From contig JAPOGE010000003.1 in assembly GCA_028283345.1 (NCBI GenBank), forward strand, positions 1-46,381: DNA of 46,381 nucleotides. The letters run 5' to 3'. Every line of letters starts with the position of its first letter. Positions within the stretch are counted from its first letter, which is position 1. The notes beneath the pieces were generated by a model that saw nothing but the letters and a program-made list of their open reading frames with translations, searched no databases and was not told the origin of the DNA. Source of the stretch: Candidatus Poseidoniales archaeon (GTDB lineage Archaea; Thermoplasmatota; Poseidoniia; Poseidoniales; Poseidoniaceae). This document shows positions 42,359 to 46,381 of this stretch, one piece after another. Position numbers and translations under genes: made by a program.

Positions 42359-43360
42359 TCATGCACCTTCTATCAGCAATGAAAAATCATGTGGCTGGGT
42401 GCCGCGATTAATGGCACTGGTCGAAATCACATCGATGCCACAATTCTCCCACTCAGCTAGAGTTGCGAATGTTATCCCACCACTGGCCTCAAGAATCACC
42501 TCATTGCGTAGACCAGCCTCTCGCAGGGCGACGTCGGCCTCCCTGGCGCCATCCGCGCCCAGGTTATCCAGCATGATGACACAGGGCTTGTGGATGGTCT
42601 TCTGCTGCCATGCTGACGCGGCACTCACCGCTTCTTCGACCGAGCGGACTTCGATGGTGAGGAATGCTCCGACATCAGCCTCATCCAAGTTGATGATTCG
42701 CTGATGAATAACCCCTTTTTCTCCGACCTCGTTTTCATCTTTCCGGGAATCACCGGCCGGCGCGACCAGGTCATTCTCCTTCAGCATACACGCATCCCGC
42801 TTGCTCAGCCGATGGGTGAGTCCACCACCGAGGTGAACCGCCCACTTGTCGAGCAGTCCCCATGCGGTCTTGCGGGTGCAGGCCACCGGAATTGGGCTGG
42901 CGCTGGACCACTTGGCCGAATTGGTGGCGATTCCCGAGAGTTGGCCGATGAGGTTCAGAATACTTCTTTCCAACATCAGGATTGTATTGCGCCCACCACT
43001 GAGCACAGCCACCACATCGTCTTGGCCGATGGCATCACCATCACCGAGGTACCATAGGGAATCGATGTCGGTGGTTCTGGTTGCGATGATGTAGTCAGCG
43101 GCCCAGGCGCCGGCGAGGATTCCGGCCTGACGAGAGATGATGGTGAAACTGGCGATATCGTCATCAGCCGCGAGTTGACCGATGACCTCGTCATCGGAAA
43201 GCATTGCAAAGGCCCAGCGCTCGATACTCTCCTCCAGCCAACGTGTGCCTTCTTCTGCTCGCCAAAGCATGAAGCCGCGGTCGTGCGGCAATCGCCAACC
43301 ATCCTTGTTCGTCACGATTATCCCAAGCCGCTCGCATCTAAGGATTGTCGCCTTGCCCAC
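42359..43360 (-). CDS. nadC: Nicotinate-nucleotide pyrophosphorylase (quinolinate phosphoribosyltransferase)
   Basis: The 333-residue enzyme makes nicotinate mononucleotide from quinolinate and PRPP in NAD synthesis. Family segments include ILMLERSILNLIGQLSGIAT, CTRKTAWGLLDKWAVHLGGGLTHRL, MLKENDL, FLTIEVRSVEEAVSAA, VIMLDNLGAD, ILEASGGI and GIDVISTSAINRG. The N-terminus is extended by about 45 residues compared with typical NadC, and the start, a GTG at 43360, is uncertain. NadA and NadB are not seen nearby. It is divergent from the FAD-dependent oxidoreductase, with only about 38 bases between. Confidence 0.9.
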   Translation of the reverse strand: MGKATILRCERLGIIVTNKDGWRLPHDRGFMLWRAEEGTRWLEESIERWAFAMLSDDEVIGQLAADDDIASFTIISRQAGILAGAWAADYIIATRTTDIDSLWYLGDGDAIGQDDVVAVLSGGRNTILMLERSILNLIGQLSGIATNSAKWSSASPIPVACTRKTAWGLLDKWAVHLGGGLTHRLSKRDACMLKENDLVAPAGDSRKDENEVGEKGVIHQRIINLDEADVGAFLTIEVRSVEEAVSAASAWQQKTIHKPCVIMLDNLGADGAREADVALREAGLRNEVILEASGGITFATLAEWENCGIDVISTSAINRGTQPHDFSLLIEGA

Positions 43361-43398
43361 CCCGACGCTTTCTTCATATCGTCGAGACTGGCGAGGTC

Positions 43399-44634
43399 GT
43401 GGCCGAGGTTGTAGTGGTCGGGGGAGGCTTGGCGGGACTTGCCGCGGCCTTTGAGGCGGCGAGGAGAGGACACTTCGTCACCGTCCTGGAGGCGAGCGGC
43501 ACAATCGGCGGGCGCGGCACCAGTGTCGTGGAAAAGGGCAATCCCCTCTCCGCTGGCCCCCACCTGCTCAATTATCGTGGCCCGTTGCATGTACTGTTGA
43601 CAAAGGCGAGCAAGGTTGCAGTGCGCGGCAGGAGGCTGCGCAGTGACCAATTCCATCATCGCAGTGGCGGACGCTGGATACCCCTTGCGCTATCATCGAA
43701 GGCGATTAGTCAAAGTGAGATGCCGGCGGCGCAGAAACTCGAACTCCTGCGTCTTCGCCGTACCCTGAAGAAGGCTGCAATTGCCGAACCCGGGCGCCGA
43801 TTTGACGATTGGATTGCTACCCAGTCGGAAGAATTACAAGATGAATTGGCGGTGTGGGCGAAGATGAGCACCTGGCTGTCTCCGGCTTGCGGCTGCACAT
43901 TGGCATTCCATGCTAATCGTGCTCTTCACGGGCTGTGGAAGCGCGGCTTCCTGAGGGCTGACCACGGCTGGGCCGATATGGTGGGCAGGCTACTCTCGGG
44001 CCTCGATAAGTTGGGTGTAGATGTACGTTCAGGGGCGAGAATCTCGGCGCTGAAGTGCGATGGGAATGGGAAGGTGAAGAAGGTACAAGTCGAAGGTGGG
44101 CGGCGAATTCCCGCCGAAATCGTGATTCTGGCACTACCACGAAAAGCCACTGCCAAGATACTTCAGGCCTCGGCAATCGATTCACCGGGGGATGAGAACA
44201 CTCCACTTGAGGCGAGCCTGCTCGATCTGGTGCTCAAGGGTCGCTTCCTGTGTGAGGGGATGATGTATGACCAGAACAACGACGTCATTCTGCTCAATCA
44301 TTATCGTGATGATGCCAACAGCTTCCGCTCAGTCATCTCGGCGATGGCGACCGACGAGGTTGCAGGCGACGGTGCCGCAAGGATTGCCAGAATAGAGACC
44401 ACCCTCGACCAGACCGCCAGCGGCTGGCGCCAGCAGATTGAACTCCGCCGCCAAACCAACTCTATTTCCATCGCTGGAGCACTCCCAAGTCAGAATCGTC
44501 CGCAGGTCGACCACTTTGCTGAACGCGGCATTCTGCTGGCCGGGGATTGGCTTGAATCAGAACATTGGCTCGCCGATGCTGCGGTCGATACCGGCCTGCG
44601 GGCCGGGGCGATGATTCAAGGACGGTCGCCGTAG
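43399..44634 (+). CDS. FAD-dependent oxidoreductase, amine oxidase/phytoene desaturase-like
   Basis: The 411-residue flavoprotein starts with a dinucleotide-binding motif (VVVVGGGLAGLAAAFEAARRG), then VTVLEASGTIGGRGTSV, in which GGR binds FAD as in amine oxidases and phytoene desaturases. A C-terminal FAD block is GILLAGDWLESEHWLADAAVDTGLRAG, resembling the GD-x(n)-GA motif of this group. A further conserved segment is VILALPRKATAKIL. Substrate candidates include carotenoid, protoporphyrinogen or other polyenes and amines; none is singled out. No ATG fits the family N-terminus, so a GTG at 43399 directly before AEVVVVGGG was chosen. The gene lies 10 bases ahead of the ExoIII gene. Confidence 0.83.
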   Translation: MAEVVVVGGGLAGLAAAFEAARRGHFVTVLEASGTIGGRGTSVVEKGNPLSAGPHLLNYRGPLHVLLTKASKVAVRGRRLRSDQFHHRSGGRWIPLALSSKAISQSEMPAAQKLELLRLRRTLKKAAIAEPGRRFDDWIATQSEELQDELAVWAKMSTWLSPACGCTLAFHANRALHGLWKRGFLRADHGWADMVGRLLSGLDKLGVDVRSGARISALKCDGNGKVKKVQVEGGRRIPAEIVILALPRKATAKILQASAIDSPGDENTPLEASLLDLVLKGRFLCEGMMYDQNNDVILLNHYRDDANSFRSVISAMATDEVAGDGAARIARIETTLDQTASGWRQQIELRRQTNSISIAGALPSQNRPQVDHFAERGILLAGDWLESEHWLADAAVDTGLRAGAMIQGRSP

Positions 44635-44644
44635 CCGGGTAAGC

Positions 44645-45433
44645 ATGCGTATCGTCACGTGGAACGTCAACGGCATCCGGGCGGCGATTCGCAAAGGTCT
44701 GGATGAATTCGTCGAGCGAATCGCCCCCGACATCCTCCTGCTGCAGGAGGTGCGGGCGTTTGAGGAGCAACTCCCCAATGGTTGGAAGCCAGAAATGGAC
44801 GAAACAGTTTGGAATCCGGCTGAGAAAAAGGGCTACTCGGGAACAGCGACTTGGGCGAATCGAGAATTCGTCGAAATCGGCCGAGGGATGGAATCGTCAT
44901 TGGACCGAGACGATTCGGAAGGTCGAATCATTCACACCAAACATCCGTTCGCCAACACTTCTCTACATTGTATCAACGTCTACCTCCCCAGCGGCTCGAG
45001 CAAGGAGGAGCGGCAGTTGTACAAGGAGGGCTGGATGGAGGATCTGCTGAACTGGGCACAGCGTTTCACCGACCACGATGAGCCGGTGCTATTGTGCGGC
45101 GACCTGAATATCGCCCATACCGAGAACGATATCTGGAACCCTTCCGGAAACCGTTTCACCTCGGGCTTTCTCCCGCAAGAGAGAGAGTGGTTCAGCAGAT
45201 TACTGGCCAGCGGCTGGCACGACCTGTTCAGGATTAAGGTCGGTGACCAAAAGGGACCCTATTCATGGTGGTCCAATCGTGGCCAGGCCCGTGCTAAGGA
45301 CCGCGGCTGGCGCATCGACTATGTCCTGGCCAATGCCGTGGCGCGGCCAATGCTTGCAGGTGCTGAGATAATGCGAGAAGGTGGATTGGTGGTCAGCGAC
45401 CACGCTCCGGTGATAATTGACTTGGCCGAATAG
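44645..45433 (+). CDS. xthA: Exodeoxyribonuclease III / AP endonuclease
   Basis: The 262-residue DNA-repair enzyme cuts 5' of abasic sites and degrades 3' ends. Catalytic features of the EEP nuclease fold are visible: Asn7 in RIVTWNVNGIRAAI, Glu35 in ILLLQEVRA, CGDLNIAHTENDI with Asp and Asn, the loop YSWWSNRGQARAKDRGWRIDYVLA, and His253 in VVSDHAPVIIDL. Length is normal. The ATG at 44645 comes after GCCGGGTAAGC. It is downstream of the FAD oxidoreductase gene by 10 bases and is the last ordinary gene before the repeat-rich right end. Confidence 0.95.
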   Translation: MRIVTWNVNGIRAAIRKGLDEFVERIAPDILLLQEVRAFEEQLPNGWKPEMDETVWNPAEKKGYSGTATWANREFVEIGRGMESSLDRDDSEGRIIHTKHPFANTSLHCINVYLPSGSSKEERQLYKEGWMEDLLNWAQRFTDHDEPVLLCGDLNIAHTENDIWNPSGNRFTSGFLPQEREWFSRLLASGWHDLFRIKVGDQKGPYSWWSNRGQARAKDRGWRIDYVLANAVARPMLAGAEIMREGGLVVSDHAPVIIDLAE

Positions 45434-45482
45434 TCACCACCGTGTCCGAAAACATTATCCATTGAAAATCAAACCCACGGAT

Positions 45483-45599
45483 ATGGAGAGCGACGGTATA
45501 CCTGGGTTTGAATTTTGGATAGGGGTGGCTTCTATATTGTTGGCCGTTTTTTACACTTATAGAAATCAAGTAATTAATCACCAGACTGAATTTGAATAG
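45483..45599 (+). CDS. Small ORF with PGF-CTERM-like sorting tail
   Basis: A 38-residue ORF opens with ATG at 45483 and reads SDGIPGFEFWIGVASILLAVFYTYRNQ, then a short hydrophilic end. The Pro-Gly-Phe triplet, a hydrophobic stretch and a basic residue match the archaeosortase PGF-CTERM signal. Such signals normally end large surface proteins; nothing upstream in this frame encodes one (an earlier TTG at 45417 would add unrelated residues overlapping the ExoIII gene). It is either a remnant of a degraded gene or a small membrane protein. Bases around it are more AT-rich than the neighbours. Coding status is uncertain. Confidence 0.4.
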   Translation: MESDGIPGFEFWIGVASILLAVFYTYRNQVINHQTEFE

Positions 45600-45620
45600 C
45601 CAATAAAAATGGCGTATCCC

Positions 45621-45640
45621 AACATAGGTCACCCTATGTT
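45621..45640. repeat. Perfect hairpin upstream of repeat A
   Basis: AACATAGG-TCAC-CCTATGTT: 8-base arms and a 4-base loop. It overlaps the first bases of repeat A copy 1. A small structured RNA or 3'-end hairpin is possible. Confidence 0.6.
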
Positions 45641-45667
45641 CCTGGGAAAAACGTGTTAAAATCTCGG
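45636..45667 (+). repeat. Repeat A, copy 1
   Basis: A 32-base sequence, ATGTTCCTGGG then AAAAACGTGTTAAAATCTCGG, differs from copy 2 (46330-46361) at two positions by reading. The outer bases can pair (CCTGGGA with TCTCGG using G-T pairs), as the perfect arms CCCGGGA/TCCCGGG do in copy 2. Confidence 0.8.
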
Positions 45668-45783
45668 CGCGAGCACTCTACATTGAGAAGCATAAAGCGT
45701 GCTCGTGCCTCAGGAATATTGAATTCTACTGTACTTCGCACTTCCTTCGCCACTGCGTGGCTCAGTCCAGTGCTCACCTCCCG
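45668..45783 (-). mobile_element. Element C, copy 3, inserted between repeat A and repeat B (MITE-like, putative)
   Basis: On this strand it reads AGGTGAGCACTGGACTGAG, then AAGGAAGTGCGAAGTACAGTA, then ATTCCTGAG and CGAGCAC blocks, the order of copies 1 and 2. Its ends carry short inverted repeats (GAGCACT at 45671-45677, AGTGCTC at 45769-45775). CGAGCAC/GTGCTCG at 45670-45705 also forms a hairpin. It splits an A-B unit that is continuous at 46330-46381, which suggests an insertion. No transposase is encoded; mobility is inference. Confidence 0.5.
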
Positions 45784-45784
45784 A

Positions 45785-45803
45785 GTTTAGACGCACAAGC
45801 GTC
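45785..45803 (+). repeat. Repeat B, copy 1
   Basis: GTTTAGACGCACAAGCGTC, with a perfect small hairpin GACGC-ACAA-GCGTC. The same 19 bases recur at 46362-46380, and the 14-base hairpin also at 46308-46321. It stands about 20-45 bases downstream (on the minus strand) of the zinc-ribbon gene. Confidence 0.8.
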
Positions 45804-45832
45804 GAATATCACCAGAAATACGGAAAGGTCAG

Positions 45833-46243
45833 TTAGTTATCGTCCATCTTCTTGGGAAATGGCCAACTATCTGGACTCATCCTGGAGTAACGCTTATACC
45901 ACCAAAATACCATGATAATGGCATAAACAGGCATTTGCATTACAAATAATACATGACCGCTGTTATTCCAGTCGAAATATTCTCCTTTCTTCCACATCCA
46001 TGTATAAATCTCCACCGCCCAAAAGAGCCACACGACTGCCCCGGTTAGTAACATCAAACCTTCAAAATAGTAAGCCCCTTTAATCCACGCTTTCGCATTT
46101 ACCATACATTCTGCACAAAACCTTGGTTTCGTATCAACAGTAACTTCCACACCACAGGATCTGCAGTGCAGATGGCCGTCTTGTAGTGAAATTCTGTCAC
46201 GGACTATAGGAGGTAGCATCGCTGACTGTTCGTCTTCGGCCAT
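45833..46243 (-). CDS. Zinc-ribbon membrane protein of unknown function
   Basis: The product has 136 residues from the ATG at 46243. A zinc ribbon (HCRSCGVEV, then RFCAECMVNAK) lies at about residues 25-50, followed by two membrane helices (EGLMLLTGAVVWLFWAVEIY and VLFVMQMPVYAIIMVFWWY) and a basic end. The frame extends to 46330 inside the repeat region; ATGs at 46291 and 46288 are alternatives. The later start was preferred because an AT-rich, TATA-like stretch (AAAATACTATTTG, about 46272-46284) lies some 30-40 bases upstream. The gene is clearly richer in A+T than the rest of the window and has repeats on both sides, pointing to a different origin. Confidence 0.6.
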   Translation of the reverse strand: MAEDEQSAMLPPIVRDRISLQDGHLHCRSCGVEVTVDTKPRFCAECMVNAKAWIKGAYYFEGLMLLTGAVVWLFWAVEIYTWMWKKGEYFDWNNSGHVLFVMQMPVYAIIMVFWWYKRYSRMSPDSWPFPKKMDDN

Positions 46244-46307
46244 ACCAATCAAAATGTCGGGTAAGGTTGCTACAAATAGTATTTTCATCATTTCAGGGAT
46301 TTGAGGT

Positions 46308-46381
46308 GACGCACAAGCGTCCAGAACCAATGTTCCCGGGAAAAACGTGTTAAAATCCCGGGTTTAGACGCACAAGCGTCC
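46308..46381 (+). repeat. 59-bp tandem unit (repeats B-A-B), continuing beyond the window
   Basis: The hairpin block GACGCACAAGCGTCC starts at 46308 and again at 46367, a period of 59 bases. Between them lies repeat A copy 2 (46330-46361) with perfect arms CCCGGGA and TCCCGGG around a 14-base AT-rich loop. The second copy is cut by the right edge, so an array may continue. Confidence 0.7.

Noticed and set aside
45621-46381. Integron attC sites, because of the roughly 59-base period and hairpins
   Set aside because: The core sequences RYYYAAC and GTTRRRY were sought and do not match, and no integron integrase is present in the window.
46308-46381. CRISPR array
   Set aside because: Only one full period is seen, the whole 59-base unit seems repeated without a variable spacer, and no cas gene is near.

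Overview
The window reads as the chromosome of an archaeon. It carries an archaeal-type RNA polymerase subunit Rpo12, a replication factor C clamp-loader subunit, both subunits of DNA topoisomerase VI, transcription factor B (TFB), the archaeal CoA-pathway enzyme phosphopantothenate synthetase and a THEP1-type NTPase. With them are bacterial/eukaryal-looking genes: a GPT2/SCT1-like acyltransferase, GcvH, RNase HI and exonuclease III. There are also very large secreted proteins, one of them (and one tiny ORF) with a PGF-CTERM-like tail. This mixture, with roughly balanced base composition and short intergenic gaps, fits marine Thermoplasmatota, most likely Candidatus Poseidoniia (Marine Group II). 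That placement is inference; there is no rRNA gene to confirm it.

Layout. 1-3.3 kb: 3' part of a fusion protein (SGPP-repeat and acidic linkers plus a class II aldolase-like domain), a GMP synthase glutaminase, rpo12, an RFC subunit and tRNA-Arg(CCU). 3.4-9.3 kb, plus strand: a membrane protein, an SdhA-like flavoprotein, a HIT hydrolase, a membrane-attached acyltransferase and an uncharacterised soluble protein. 9.5-14.5 kb: a 1,668-residue surface protein in which a von Willebrand A domain interrupts a propeller-like repeat. 14.6-23.2 kb, minus strand: a small anchored DNDG protein, an ArsR-type regulator, a membrane protein, Top6A and Top6B (4-base overlap), a VTT-family membrane protein and a one-chain aconitase/isopropylmalate-dehydratase-like enzyme. 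TFB diverges from this block. 24.4-29.4 kb, plus strand: TfoX-N protein, helical-repeat protein, secreted PGF-tailed protein, membrane protein. 29.4-38.1 kb, minus strand: RNase HI, GcvH, small membrane protein, THEP1, solitary N6-adenine methyltransferase, two tandem TerB-like proteins, sugar-nucleotide genes (short UDP-sugar dehydrogenase, nucleotidyltransferase) and small membrane or unknown proteins. 38.5-45.4 kb: decarboxylating dehydrogenase, two-gene ABC exporter, PPS and NadC, FAD amine-oxidase-like protein, ExoIII.

The most unusual part is non-coding. A roughly 75-115 bp repeat element (called C here) occurs as two tandem copies near 38.3 kb and one inverted copy near 45.7 kb. The latter appears to have inserted into a second repeat unit (A-B) made of two hairpins. 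The A-B unit reappears at the right edge of the window, where a 59-bp period starts to repeat. These repeats flank a more AT-rich zinc-ribbon membrane protein gene, suggesting a mobile or recombining region that continues beyond the window.
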